DNA of 64,000 nt from Guadua angustifolia (GCA_036346375.1 CM070520.1:20498852-20562851); one strand, 5' to 3'. Shown: positions 45,897 to 58,459, counted from the stretch's first letter. The notes: generated by a model from the sequence alone, not told the origin. Program-made: numbers and translations.

Positions 45897-47100
45897 TTTT
45901 CATTAGAGGATGCACTAGATCTCTCATAGGAAAGATATTCTCAAAGAATCTTACTTCAGAGATTCAATAACAATGTTAATATGAACATAAAAAATCTCGA
46001 TTTCACTACTAAAAATCTATAGGCTACACTATGCTGCGAATAGCCTAGAAAGACACAATCCACAGTCTTAGGTCTTAGCTTACGTTTCTTACATTGCGGT
46101 ACATTAACTTTCGCCAAGCACCCCTATGCATGTAATTAATTAAGAGAAGTTTTTCTTCCTTTCCATCCTTCATATGAAGTAACCTCACCTTTTGATAAGG
46201 GGACTTTATTAAGGATGAAACATGCGTCAAGATAGCTTTCTCTCACCATGGCATGGACAAACCGGCAATATCCATCATGGACCAAGTCTGTAAGTGTTCG
46301 GTTTGTCCACTCAGCCACCCCTATTTGGCTAGGGTGAATGGGGAGTTGTCATCTCATGGACAATTCCATGTTTCGCACAGCTTAAGGAAAACTCATTAGA
46401 GATATACTCTTCTTCTTTGTCTGACCTTAGACATTTGATTTTCTTTTTCCAATTGATTTTCAGCCTCAAATTTATAGATTTTAAAGTACTTCAGTGCCTT
46501 ATCTTTCTTTTTAAGTAGATACAATTGGCAATATCTAGTAGCATCATCAATAAATATTATAAAGTATCTTTTCTCTACTTTAGTTAATACTTCATTCATC
46601 TCACACAGATTAAAATGAATTAAATCTAATAGTATAAGACTTTTCTCCCCTATAGCCTTGAAAGGCTTTTGAGGTTGCTTAGATTGTACACAAGTCTGAT
46701 ACTTAGATCCTCTAACTATGAGAAAGCTTAGAATTAAGTTTAGATTAACCAAATGAGTAATTCTATCATAATTAATATGATATAAAAAAGAATACCAAAC
46801 AATGGCACCTCCATCATTAATTTGCCAAACAAGATAATGTGTTCACAAGGTCACAACTATCAAGAACAGAAAGGTGGAACATGCCTCCGCAATCATAACC
46901 TCTGCCAACAAATAAACCAAACTTCAAAATAAGAAATTTATTCAACTCAAAAACTAGCCGATGGCCATCATGACATAAAAGAGAACCACTGATGAGGTTC
47001 CTATTTATTCCAGGAGTCTTCCTTGAAGTTAACCTTAGATCTACTCTACCAATCCCGTGCACAGCAGCCCACGATCCATTTCCCATCAAGACAGAGGAAC
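45897..47100 (-). pseudogene. Copia pre-integrase and integrase
   Basis: The pre-integrase segment at 46817-47089 includes GLFVGRGYDCGGMFHL. The integrase core is at 46396-46752 with RYFIIFIDDATRYCQLYLL. The first catalytic Asp position reads HFNLCEMN rather than HSDLCEMN. The C-terminal part (46136-46318 and down to 45900) includes LRPKTVDCVFLGYSQ. Broken by frameshifts. Confidence 0.82.
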
Positions 47101-48049
47101 AGCTAAAAGCCTAATGAGAGAAAAACAAGCTGAAGTCACCACACACATATACATTAGCTCCTATGTCAATCCACCGATCGATAGATTGACATGCTAGAAG
47201 AGAAACCGGTACATACCCTGATCCTCCAACCTCACTAATAGTAACATTGGTAGATTTCTGCCCAGGCTGACTGCCATTTCTTCCCTAACACCGATGACAT
47301 TTTTTGGCTATATGGCCAGGCTCACTGCACACAAAGCAAGTAAGGTCCTCCTTACTCCTCTTCTTCTTTTTAAAGCTAGTTGTCAGTTTAGCTTTTCCTT
47401 TATTCTTGTTCTTTGCCCCCAGATTTGTCATCCACAAAATTAGCATTGGAGATGCCTTCCTATGAGGGACAAGGGGCATCATTTTCTCTTGCCTTCTCCT
47501 CAACATCAAAGGTTGCGATCAATTTCTCAACGGTCATGATCTCCCTCTTGCGTTTTAAGGTTATGGCAAAGCTCCTCCATGAGGGAGGCAACTTGGCAAT
47601 TATGCCACCAGCCACAAACTTATTTGGAAGAGTGCAATCAAAGTGTCCGAGTTCCCCCTCCAGGAGTTGGAGCTCAGAGCCTATTCCTCTACAGAATGAT
47701 TATCCACCATTCTGAAGTCATGGTACTGCTCATTCACATATAGCTCATGTCCAACGTTTGATTCGACACTACATATTTGTGGTCAAATGCCTCCCACAGA
47801 TCGGCAGCACTGGTGAGGTGCATATATATGTCACATAACTGATCCGAGAAGAGAGACAACAAGTAGCCGAGACAAGTGTTATTGCTCATCTCATAATCAC
47901 GCTGCTATTTAGTAGTGGGGGGACTCATGAGGGGCTATCACCCACCACAAGTTCATCGATATGAGCCAAAATTTGGTTAGTGTCTGCCACCTTTTGAAGT
48001 TCTCTACTCTGAACCTTTTAGGTTTGATTGCATTGGATATTTGAGCCAT
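47101..48049 (-). pseudogene. Copia gag, zinc knuckle and protease
   Basis: Start ATG at 48049 (MAQISNAIKPKRF), 15 bases inside the LTR. The CCHC knuckle CFVCSEPGHIAKKC is at about 47292-47335. The protease motif near 47180 reads RWIDIGANVYVCG; the usual Asp-Ser/Thr-Gly is Asp-Ile-Gly here, which should abolish activity. Several stops in the gag core. Confidence 0.82.
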
Positions 48050-48063
48050 ATTAGGTTTTGGAT

Positions 48064-49135
48064 TGTTGGAAAATTAACATGGCATAACATTAATTTAATT
48101 TCATAGGCACGTAGTAAGAACATAAAGTAAACATTGCGTCTACAACATGGTTACTAGCAGCCAGCAGATTTACAGAACATGCTAGTAAAGAAAAAAGCCT
48201 ACACATTACATATAGCCCAACTGATACATAGATGTAAACAATACTATAATGGCAGCATGCATTCTCATCAGATCTAATCACAATAGAAAGAATCACTTGG
48301 ACCAAGACTATTTAGTCCTGGGCACTCACAACGGGCTTGATGAAGAACGGGAAGTTACGAAGGAGTGATGCAATACGATGATCGAAAACGAATATGAGCA
48401 ATCACGCAGAACGACACTTCCCAGAAACATGATCGCCGGTCTCCTGTGCAGCGGTATAGGGCTTCAAGTGGCTGACGTCGGATCAGAGACATTGCTCTCC
48501 CACGCCCGTTGCATGATGGACGAAAGGACGGAATGGCTCCAAAGGTAGCAAGCACGGAGGAAGCAGAGATCGCTAGAGAGAACGAGATTGATTTTTTGTC
48601 GTGTTTTTTCATGTACAGGGACATCTCCCTTTAAGAAAGTGCGTAAGACCAAAAATGAATCACAATAACACAGATCAAACTACCATGATTCCAGAAACCA
48701 TCCCTAGAATCTCGCATTGCAGGCGAACGGACTAACCGCATGAGAACATGCGTCTCCATAAGTCCGTGGTGCCACATCGACAGTCGTGGTGTAAGGTGAT
48801 GCGGCACAGTTGGTACACATGGCAAAAAGGTTAAGTGCACTTAGCACGTCTTGGTCATGGTCGTGTGTAGTCGTAAGTCACAAGTCACATGATAAAAACA
48901 CAAAATACGCAATATACGTGCGTGTGCGTGCATGCATGTGTGTACATAGCCTAACATAGCTAACCATGTGTACCTCTAGTCTTGCCACCAACACATACTA
49001 GAGTCCATATATGAGCTCCCCTTATAAGTTGGTTGCACTTCACCTAGCTATACAATATTGGACTTAAGTCCTATACCCTCAACTCAACACCCTTTTGATT
49101 TCTTCCATTGAATTAATTCTAAATTAATTCCAACA
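48064..49135 (-). repeat. 5' LTR of the copia element
   Basis: 1072 bp. The adjacent primer site is degenerate (minus strand ATCCAAAACCTAAT). Confidence 0.88.
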
Positions 49136-49280
49136 AGTTGCCCCCGGGAGTGGAGATGGCTTCTTCCGGGGGCAGCAGCAGCGGAAGCACACTGGTGGTG
49201 ACTAGGGATGGCGCAAGTGCAACGCCAATAAAATCCTAACCCTAACCTCACTTTGACACCATGTTAGGAATAGCACTTAT

Positions 49281-49760
49281 CACTACAGGAAACGACACTT
49301 TTTTCATCGGCTCTACTTTTTTTCCGTCGACCAACAAAAAAATCGACAAAAATAAATGCATAAATTCGTCGGCCCGATTAAACCGATGAAATTAGGGCTA
49401 TTTTCATCGATTTGCATGACAAAGCCTGCGAAAATAAGGAAAACACACGCCCAGGATTTTCGAAAAAAATTTCGGGACCATTTTCGTCGGTCCAGGCCGA
49501 AGAAAAAATGCAATGTGGCACGCGCTTGTATTTTTGATAGCCAACGCCGACGAAAACATGAAATTTTCGTCGACCTACGCCTGGGCCGACGGAAATGCTC
49601 CAGGGGAAAAGTAGCTGGCCCACACCCGAGTCCAGTGCTTGTTCGCTCATGCCGCCATGCCTCACCCTTGCGCCTGCGCCCGTGCCACAAGACGCTGCTG
49701 TTGCCCTCCCATGGCCCCGGCACGCCACCATCCGTCAAGTAAAGTTCAATTCCTCAGTAC
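49281..49760 (+). mobile_element. CACTA (En/Spm-type) terminus
   Basis: Starts CACTACAGGAAACGACAC, preceded by TAT (possible 3-bp duplication). Subterminal motifs of the TTTCGTCGG/CCGACGAAA type occur repeatedly in both orientations up to about 49600. The matching right end was not found in the window, so the right limit is arbitrary. No transposase was recognised. Confidence 0.75.
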
Positions 49761-49827
49761 ACGTAGAAATTTGTAATGTATTTAGTGATTTTGATTGCTA
49801 AAAAATATGTCCTAGTATCGTTAAAAT

Positions 49828-50110
49828 TAATTGTACTCAATGTTAGTTGTATATGCTCAATGTTAATTGTGCTCAATGTTAGTATTTGTTAAATGTTACA
49901 TTATAAAGTTAGCTGTGCTCAATGTTTTCGGTGTTAATAGTATATGCTCAATGTTAGTAATGTTAGTAGTATATGTTCAATGTTAGTAATATATTAACTC
50001 ATAATTTTGGTGTTAGTAGTATATGCTCAATGTTAGTAATGTTAATTGTGCTCAATGTTAATATATGTCCTAGCATCGTTAATGTTAATTTTTGATCGTT
50101 AATGTGATTC
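49828..50110 (+). repeat. Short tandem repeat built on GCTCAATGTTAGT
   Basis: About ten degenerate copies of TGCTCAATGTTA with TAGTATA or ATTGTGC spacers. Non-coding. Confidence 0.75.
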
Positions 50111-53050
50111 CATATATGTTAATAGTTCATGCTTTGCTTTATATTGTAATCTCGCTGAATGATGCCTTGCTTTATGTTGTAATCATATACATATACGTCA
50201 CTCCACAAATGAAGAACCCATTGCACATTATTGATAAACTGTTGCGGTTGAAACATCATCACTTGCTTGCCCTTGCATGTCCACTCATTTAGTTAAGCAA
50301 ATTAGGAAGATGAAAATCAATACTTGAGAGAACTACAAATATTGTCTAGACGATCCATACATTAGGTAGAGATGTGTGATGCATTACAGGAATTGACACT
50401 ATTTTCTAAATTAGAATCGACACTACGTATGTAAATTGTACTTTCATCAATTAGAATATCCTCTAGTGGTTCTCTAATTGAAACTTGCTGGTGCTATTAT
50501 GTCGTATGGTTTTAAAGACTAGACAATATCATCTCAAAAACTAGATATTAAATTGTGAATTGTATAGGTCCTAAATTGTTCACGTTTTTGGATAGCCTGG
50601 AGATGAATGGTCACAAATAAAATTTTTCCCAAAAATACTCTGACTAATACCTCGAAAGGATCGCGCAAAGGAAATCGTGAAAAACCCGAACAACTAGACA
50701 ACTATGTGTACCCCTAGCTTGCATGAATGAGTACCATAGAATACGTGGGGATTTTTGAGTCAAAATCCTGGTTGTCTAGTATCCAAAATAAAAAGGAATT
50801 GATTTAACTCTTGCTTTTAGAAAGGAGATCAATTCAAATCACAAAAGTCACTTTCAGAAAAGCAAAAACAGAATTTCCAGAGACTGTCCTCAATTAGAAC
50901 AGGTGGTTGGTGGGTTTTTGGTGCTAAAAAAATTTTAGAATTTTTATTTGTATGAAAAAATGAGTTGTAAATAACTCCACCAAATTTCACCTAAAAAATC
51001 ATCACATAAAAATAAAAAAAATCAAAGAACAAAGATAGTCAGAAACTTCGAGCAGAAAATTTGGGGCTCGGTCTTCACCTCATGGCTCCCAAAATGTGTA
51101 ACAAGTGGACTCCAAATTTTTCTACAGATGCATATGAGAGTCTCTCACCTTCTCCAATAAGAATCACTCAAAAAGTATTTTTATATATTTTTCTAAAAAT
51201 CAAATACTATCTACTGCGTGAAGAACAAGTTCTGGACAGAGTTGTAACTTGATAGAAAAAATGATCTCTACTCTATCCTAGAGTACAAAAGAGATGTAAA
51301 ACCATATGAATACACTCAAAACATCCAAGATCAGCATTTAGAAGGAGGGGAGGTAAATCCAAATTGCAAGAAAGTAAATTACGAGAAAGTAAATGCTGAA
51401 TTTAAGACATAAAGTAAGTGTGTAATGTAAATTCAAGCATGAATGAAAAAGATTTGCATTTCTAGAAGGAGGAGGTTTACAAAGCCTCACAACAAGGTGG
51501 GCAAGCTCAAAGGAGCACAAAAACCTCTAAAACCTTCAAGGGGAGGAGGCTACCCCTCCACCCCTATTTATACTACTCTTGGGCCACCTACCACCCTTGG
51601 ATGCAGCCCTCAACCCTAAAAAACTCATCTAAGGGCTAGGATTTGCCCACTCACACAGCCATGCAAGGGCTAACCCAAAACCCACACCAACAACGGGTTT
51701 TCTTGCACGGTTTTCAAAGCATACTAGCTAGACCCGCTAACCTATCAACTAGACCGCGATCCAACGGCCCTCATTGATCCACGCGGCATCTAGCTAGCAT
51801 CATCTCCTTTCTTTGTCTTCTTGGCTTGCCCAGACTCCGTCTCCGATCATCTTTCGGCAATCTCCCGACCGTCTGGACCTCCGACGCTCCTCGCCTAGTC
51901 CTGGTCATCCTCCGCCTCACCATGACCTAGCACCGTCGCCCTGTAACCATCAAAGACAAGTAAAAACCTTTCATATAGCAATGCCCACAAAGATATTCAA
52001 TGATTATCCCAAAATCATTAGTCAATCATAATTTCGCTCAAAGGTCCGTGAGGCGGTAGCACTAGGAAGAGCAACTAACACTCAAATTGCTTCAAATCGA
52101 AAATTCAATTCAATTCAAACTCAATTTCAAATCAAATCAAGCTCAAAACTCGTCAATTACTCATCACATACAAGGATAGACCTCCACATGGTCTTTCAAG
52201 TAGCAATATTTGTTGAAGTATATTTAGTACCAATATTTGTCCAATTATATTTAGCAGAAATATTTATTGAATTATATTTAGGAGCAATGGACAACACCCG
52301 AAAATGGTACTATTTGTTCAAGTAGCGATATTTTTATGCACAGAAATTATTTTGCTATGATATATTTTAATACATTAATATTATTCTATATTGAAAAGCT
52401 TACTTCTTGTTGTAGGTGTTGATATGTGAATGGTATTGATATGTCATTATGTGAATGCTTGTTTTTGCACTTGTTGGATTGATATGTGAGTAGTATTGAA
52501 ATAAAAAATTATTTGTTAACATATTATTGCTAAATGACTACTTTAGAATTTGCAATTGTCGAAAATATAGCAAAGGTCATGTCAAAATTTTTCCATTTTT
52601 AGGAAACATCATGCCGAAATTTTTTTGTGTTTCTTCATACTTTTTAATATATTTCTTACATTTTTCCTATTTTTTAGCTTTTAATAGCTTTTTACAAATT
52701 TTACAACATTTTATGCAATTTCTCCCACTTTTTACATTTTTTCCCATTTTTCCAATTGTCACTGGTTTTCACCAAAAACCGCTCGAAATTCGAGCCTTTT
52801 CGAGCGGTTTTTGTCTATTTCATTTGAAAATCGCTCGATAGTTTGACCAGATTTCAAATTCATTTGAATTTTAAATTTGTTTGGTTTTGATCAAAGTTTG
52901 AGTGGTTTTTCATGAATTTTGATACCGCTGGGTCATGAAACTCCGAGTTCAAAATGGTATTGTTAACCCTGACGACAACTAAGCACAATCTAACACATGG
53001 ATTAAAGCTTGATAAAGCAAAACTAAGAACGAATCGAAACACAAAGGTCA
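50111..53050. other. AT-rich repeat-derived interval without genes
   Basis: Stop-dense on both strands. Bases 51000-52040 read like diverged LTR sequence. A strong hairpin (AAACCGCTCGAAA...TTTTCGAGCGGTTT) is at about 52776-52811. No domain recognised. Confidence 0.5.
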
Positions 53051-53300
53051 AGCCATGTGATGGTATTTTTGTGAGGCAATTTTCTAGGATATAGAACTGA
53101 AAACAAATATGGTAGTAGCTGGAGTAAATAATCCTACCGTGTCAGTCTAGCACTTTGATACTAGATATTACCAGATTTTCCGATCTTCATGATGTATTAT
53201 TTGAATACTCACATGCTCTCTTAATGAACTCTAGCTGATCCTCCATTGCCAGATACAATGGGCTTGCATCTATTTGATTCTTTGTAAGCATCTAGGCCTT
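53051..53300 (-). repeat. Gypsy leader and LTR end in reverse orientation
   Basis: The minus strand shows an LTR end with GAAGATCGGAAAATC, then TAGTATCAAAGTGC (a decayed primer site), then leader text ending in AAATTGCCTCACAAAAATA. The same leader words occur at 745-775 and 1326-1370. It is a further copy of the family at 1-2104. Confidence 0.6.
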
Positions 53301-53559
53301 TAATTTTAGTGATGTATGTATTTTGGTGATTAATGATATTTGATTGTCAAGACTAACAATGTTTAAGGGTTTTAAGATAAGTCAGTACTTACTTTGTTAT
53401 AATGGGAATTCTTGGTATTCATGTATCTCTGAAAAGTTATAATTGATAGCAAAGTATGAAGATCAAGGACATTGTGTTTAGAAATAATCCAAGATGTTGA
53501 AAATGAATCATTGTTGTATTTTGTCTTTATTTTTCTTTGGCTGTACTATTAAAGGGGGT

Positions 53560-54490
53560 CTATGATGAGGACATCACTCCTTCAGATACATACAACACAA
53601 CTCCTCAAGATATGCAAGGACCAATTACAAGAGCACGTGCACGATAATTAAACCACCAAGTGAACTCGTTCCTCACTGCTCATGATTTCTTAGATGGGTT
53701 GCTACTAAATTCTTATGATGTCTTGTTGCTTAGGAATAGGGGAGAAGAATCACAAGCTTACCTAGACGTCATCCCTCGAAGTCAAAGTCTAGTTGGAATC
53801 AAAGTCGAGCTCAAGTCGGACTCCAATTTCGGTTCGAAGTCTCAGGACAGTACATCAATAAAATGACCATATCTGGGTCATACAAAGTCCGATTGAGGCG
53901 TTCTTAGACTCTACGGAGAAGCCCACGAAGAGATCTTTCCAATGGAAGTGGTTTCACATTCAAACTCCTTCTGGATCGATGAGAATCATCAAAACAATAT
54001 GACATACAGAATCTGCCAGGTGCTGCGACACCTCCACTTGGGCCCAAAGGCCTTGTACGACCTAGGGTTACACGGAACCCCCCTTGGCCCGTGTATTTGG
54101 AGTAGGGCTGCGCCTCAAACCCTAGCCGCCACCCCTCTCACGAATTAAAACTTCGTAGCCATCATTGTTATGCTTTGGGTTTTGCTTAGATTATTCTGCC
54201 ATTACAGTTTCGTCGTTCTTCGGTTTGTGGAACCCCAATTTCGTGTGCTTAATACAATTCGCAATTTGAGATTGCTTCTTTCTCGTTCTTGCTCGTGTTC
54301 TCGATTTGTTTGCAGGAACTAGCCTTCTGGGCGAGGTCAACCGCGTCTTGGCACGGTTGATAACCAACAGAGCCGTGATGTTGCGATTGCAGGTTTTGAT
54401 CGGAACTGATCGGAAGCCCAGATCGTTTACATCGAGTCCTCCACAAATCGAATTACGATCTACCTGTCGGAAAATTGGGCCCCGTGTCAC
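53560..54490 (+). repeat. Gypsy polyprotein C-terminus and LTR (nested)
   Basis: The reading GPITRARAR followed by LNHQVNSFL (53608-53680) is the typical end of a gypsy polyprotein. An LTR then carries CATATCTGGGTCATACAAAGTCCG and GCACGGTTGATAACCA (54350). The same LTR architecture is found at 1-677, 1424-2104 and 45030-45896. Confidence 0.75.
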
Positions 54491-54639
54491 ATCAGTCTAG
54501 ACTAGTAGCTTGAGTTTGGTTAGATTTGGTAGCTAGTGGTGATGCACACTAAGCTTGTCTAGCTCATCTATAGTCAAAGAAAACCTTCGAAAAGTTAAAG
54601 TTGTAATGAAATCAAAGTTAGAGCAGCATGTTGGCTTAG

Positions 54640-55150
54640 TTTGAAAATTTTCAATACATTCTGGATGATCCTATAGCTATCAGATAAGGGAGAGGGTCAT
54701 TAGAGCTAAATGTGGTATTTTTCAATGTATTGAAAAAACTACACATCTCGGGTAATCTTGTAGCTAGCAGATAAGGGAGATTATCGTTGGAACCGATTGT
54801 GGTATTTTTCACTGTATTAGAAAGTTACACATTTTAGATGATCCTATAACTATCGGACAAGATAGCGGATTATTAGAGCTGAAGGTGGTGATTTTCAAGG
54901 TATTTGAAAGTTACACCTTTCGAATGATCTTAGCTACCAAACAAGCAAACCAATCATTAAGACAGAGTTAGATTTTGGCATGGACTAAAATTTTTGTACA
55001 TTCCAAATGATCTGGATGGAGAGAATCATGTTGAAGCTATCGGATGATACTTTAGGCCTATAGCGTCTAGTTTTTCGACCATTGAACTTCAAGCTTTAGG
55101 ATGATCTCGAAAGTCTAGGATGACCTGAAAGGTGTTGATTTTTTAGAAAA
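54640..55150 (+). repeat. Degenerate tandem repeat of about 100 bp in the SIRE-like LTR
   Basis: Repeated words are GATGATCCTATAGCTATC, AGATAAGGGAGA and GTGGTATTTTTCA, seen four times with drift. Internal repeats of this kind are common in SIRE-lineage LTRs. Confidence 0.65.
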
Positions 55151-56187
55151 GTGAGTGTAACAGCTAGTTTCTTCAAGGGGCTATAAATACTTGGCATGAA
55201 TGTCTTTGTGAGATCTCTTGTCCATTCTATAGGTTCATCTCATACCAAAGGAAGAGCAAGAGCACTCAAGAGCATCCAATAGCATATTTTGAGATATTTG
55301 AGAGTTGGTATAGGCCTTTAGTGTGCATCACCCTAGTTGTTTAACCTCTCTAGGTTCAAGTGAAGGTATAGACTTATTACCTTTATAGATCGGCGTTTAC
55401 TAGACAGCTTGGAGGTGTGGTTCTCAGTGACTTTTCAAGGAGGAGCTTGTGTAAAGGTAGCAGGAGTGTTGTGAAGGTTCGGAATCTATCTATTCGGAGT
55501 AGAGGACTACCACGAGTGGATAACTTATTCCTTGTGTGGTTTCAAATCAGAGCGATACCCTTGCAAGAGGGCTCTAAGAGGAGTAGGAGAGATCATTGAA
55601 TCCCGGAGACCTAGATAAAAAATTAGTTGTGCTTCTTGTCTCTTTTATGTTTCCGTATTTACTTACATGTCATTCAATTACTAGTTACCAGACTTTTGTA
55701 GGTTCCAAGGTTGCAAAACTTCACCAGATTTTTCTAGAATTGTTTTGGCTATACTAAAAACAATAGGCAGATAGATTAGGCTAGGAAAGCTTAAGTTTAA
55801 TTTAGCCATAAGGGAAAAGAATCCCAATTCACACCCCTATCTTGGGCATCTAATCCACTTCATTTGCCAAGATAAGACGCGTGTTGAATTTCACGGACAC
55901 CAATCGAAGAATATCAATTTCCAATTCTTAGTGGAAAGATAGATCGATCTTTAGAAGAAGTTGTACAATTCCCCCACTATATGCACATGCAATAAGAAAT
56001 AATAAGCAAAGAATGCTATTAGATGTAAATAGCTATATTATTAACCTAATGTCTAAGTTTTACTGTATAATAGATGTGAATGTAAGGAAGGGCCCGTGCG
56101 GTTCATAGCCAGCCAAACAGAATTTGGATTCAGCCAAGAGATCGAACCGGATTCGGTTCTGAGCTCTGTTCTTATCTCCAACTCTTA

Positions 56188-56472
56188 GGGTGCGTTTGGT
56201 AGAGCTCCCAGTTTCAGCTTCCCTATGAGAAGCCGAGGAGTTCTACCAAACAAGAAAAAATCAACCAACTTTACATAGGAATCTGAGAAAGTGATTTATG
56301 TTTTTTTACTTGCAGCTTGGGAGCTAAAAAACCCTGCTCCTCACTTGATTTACAACCTCCCAGTTATAAACCACCCTACCAAGTTCATAACTATTTCTCA
56401 GATAGGAATCACTTCCACTAGAGAATCGATTCCATTGGAGAATCAGGATCTAGAGCTCTGTCAAACAGACCC
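56188..56472. mobile_element. Tourist-like MITE
   Basis: Ends GGGTGCGTTTGGTAGAGCTC and GAGCTCTGTCAAACAGACCC are inverted. TTA lies directly outside both ends (56185-56187 and 56473-56475). A TTA duplication and G-rich termini fit the PIF/Harbinger group. Confidence 0.85.
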
Positions 56473-56994
56473 TTAATTTCAATAAGATATCCAAATTAAA
56501 TAAAAAGATTGCATAGATAATGGTAGAATCCCACTGGGCCCTTGCCCGGCGCAACCTCACAAGTAGATGGAATCGGTTTCTCAAAAACCATCTCTGATTT
56601 TTTCTTCTCTCAAAAATCGATCGATTTTCCCTTCTCTGAAAAACTAACCTGGTTTTCTCTCTCCAAACCCAACATATCATCTTCTCTTCTCTGTTCCTAC
56701 ACACAAGTCTCTCAGTGGTCTCCTCTTCTCTGTTCCTACACGCAAGTCCCTTGGTATTCTCCCTTTGCATAGCTCTTGCCACGGTGCTAAGGACATCCTC
56801 ATCACTAAGGCTTGCAGTTTCTGCTTTTGAAAAGCCAGTTAGTTCTCCAAATAGATCAGCTTTTATGCGGTTTTTGATATAAGTTATAAGCTACATATAA
56901 CTAGCAAAAGCGAAAAACTGAAAGTTAGACTGGATCTGTTTTTGCAGTTTATTGCTGAGAAAAATAGTTATTTGTCAAATGACCTCTTATAAAT

Positions 56995-57195
56995 CTAAAG
57001 CTGCTTTTCAACTCAAAAGAATAGAACTAAGGGACTATTTGGGGCAGTAGCTTTTTTAAAAAGCTACCTTTCGGCTTTCAAAAGTAGCTTTTCAAAAAAG
57101 CTACGGCTCCCCAAACAATCCCTTAGTTGAAAAGCTACAACTCTCATAAACAGTCCCTTAGTTCTATTCTTCGAGGCTTCGAGCTGCTTTTATTG
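56995..57195. repeat. Nested inverted repeats (MITE remnant)
   Basis: AACTAAGGGACTATTTGGGG at 57027 pairs with CCCCAAACAATCCCTTAGTT at about 57111. A further AACAGTCCCTTAGTTCTATTC at about 57150 pairs with 57018-57040. The centre holds two inverted AAAAGCTAC blocks. It looks like a Tourist-type element with a duplicated end. Confidence 0.6.
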
Positions 57196-57947
57196 TTGTC
57201 ATTTTCAACCGAAGAAACTAGTGGGAGAACCTACCTGATTACAAAAGAGGGAGGAAAATCAGAGAAGCGCATTCATCCTACCATTTGTTCTTGATGAGAT
57301 GCAAAAAAATTGTCAAGTCTTCAATTCATCTGTTAAAATGATTTGGACATAACTATCTTGCTGTTCGTTTTCTGCTTATTGCCCACCCGTTTCTGCAGCT
57401 AGCCAACTTATGTCCGCACTGCACTGAAGCGTCGTTGTCTGTCTTTACAACGTCTAATAGCTGCTTTTAGGATTACATGCACAGCTTGAGATACCGTGAT
57501 AGTTTTTCACTTTGATGCTTTTGTAATTTGTACCGATGGAGTTTTTCTCTCTCGATTTTACATTTCAGCTGTGTAAACAGAGAATGAGGCAAAGTGACAT
57601 GCTTTCCTCACTAATCTTCTCACAAGATTTGCTCGTGCTTTAACTATGGAAAGATCCTACTGTCTAAATACCTTGCAATTTGCTGACCTCTGGTCTGGAA
57701 AGCAGAAGAATCCAAGTTGACAAGATGTCATTTGGATTGGATGCTTAGTGTGCCAATGCAAGGGATTTGGAGTTTTGGGCAACTTTTTGTCATTTTTGGA
57801 TTACAACTTCCAGTCAATTAGGGTACCAAATCTGTCAATGCTCGTTCACCAGTTTCGTACAGGATGCGACGATGTATCAGACAAAGCGCAACCGGTAAAC
57901 AAAACAGATATGTACACTGCTGTGATATAAATAATGGGAAGAAGTAG

Positions 57948-58459
57948 ATATAACACTCCGAACTTGAATAAAAAATCCATCTAGTACCCCAAACTATGAA
58001 ATCAGATATTTGATCCTCAAACTTTGCAATCTGATTCAAATAATAACCTGACCCGATTTTGAATAATGATATTGTCAATGTGATGCAATGAATTAACGGT
58101 TTTGTCATAGCTAAGTTATCAACACGCTGGCCATGTTAAGCTATTGACAGGTGAGGTCCAACAGACTTTTCTCCCTCTAAGCCCCTAATCATGCTTCTAT
58201 GGTCAGCCCTTGTAGCTTCCTTCCTTTCTATTTCGACTTGAAAGAGAAGCTCCTGTGAACTCCACTTATCATTAATTTAAACTTACCTAACATATCATCT
58301 ACATAACAAAAACCATCCACTCGTTACGCTACACGAGTAATACCACTATGTAAACAGGTTTAGTGTTATTTGTATCAGATTCCAAATTTGGAGGGTTTAA
58401 TGTCTGGTTTCCATAGTTCGAGGTATTCGAGCAAAGTTTGGAGGTATTATATGAACTTT
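57948..58459. mobile_element. MITE candidate downstream of the GOST exons
   Basis: Bases 57950-58060 and the complement of 58360-58455 share CAAACTTTG, GAATCTGAT and CCTCGAACTATG-type words in the same order over about 95 bases. Ends are not exact and no target duplication is clear. Confidence 0.55.

Larger units (their letters stand above)
41839..49135 (-). mobile_element. Ty1/copia retrotransposon, complete but dead
   Basis: LTRs at 41839-42805 and 48064-49135 both start TGTTGGAAAATTAACATG and end TTAATTCCAACA. Inside the left LTR the minus strand reads GATGGGGAT, a good polypurine tract. Order on the minus strand: gag (48049), zinc knuckle, protease, integrase, reverse transcriptase, RNase H (43390). 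This is the copia order, with integrase before reverse transcriptase. The flanks (GGGTG and AGTTG) are not a convincing target duplication. The LTRs have diverged clearly, so it is old. Confidence 0.9.
39419..49280 (-). mobile_element. Short-LTR copia-like element, non-autonomous, heavily nested
   Basis: The left LTR runs from TGTTATGAATAGCACTT (39419) to CCCTTAACA (40655) once the hAT insert is removed, about 172 bp. It has TATA-like text GCCTTATATAGGC on the minus strand. The right LTR start TGTTAGGAATAGCACTT is at 49263, preceded by a degenerate primer site complement (TTTGACACCA). The right LTR is cut at 49281 by a CACTA terminus. The element's own interior is 40656-41838 plus 49136-49262 and has no pol. 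A copia element occupies the rest. Confidence 0.72.
53290..55880 (+). repeat. SIRE/Opie-like copia LTR split by a gypsy LTR
   Basis: The 5' part (53290-53560) has TTTTGGTGATTAATGATATTTG. The 3' part (54500-55880) ends with a region CAATTCACACCCCTATCTTG, the usual close of SIRE-lineage LTRs. No coding sequence accompanies it, so it may be a solo LTR. The identification rests on these end words and overall structure. Confidence 0.6.

Noticed and set aside
41834..49140. 5-bp target duplication of the copia element
   Set aside because: GGGTG and AGTTG share only three bases, so it is not convincing.
52776..52811. Strong hairpin followed by T-rich sequence, like an intrinsic terminator
   Set aside because: Bacterial-type terminators do not apply in a plant nuclear genome and no gene precedes it.
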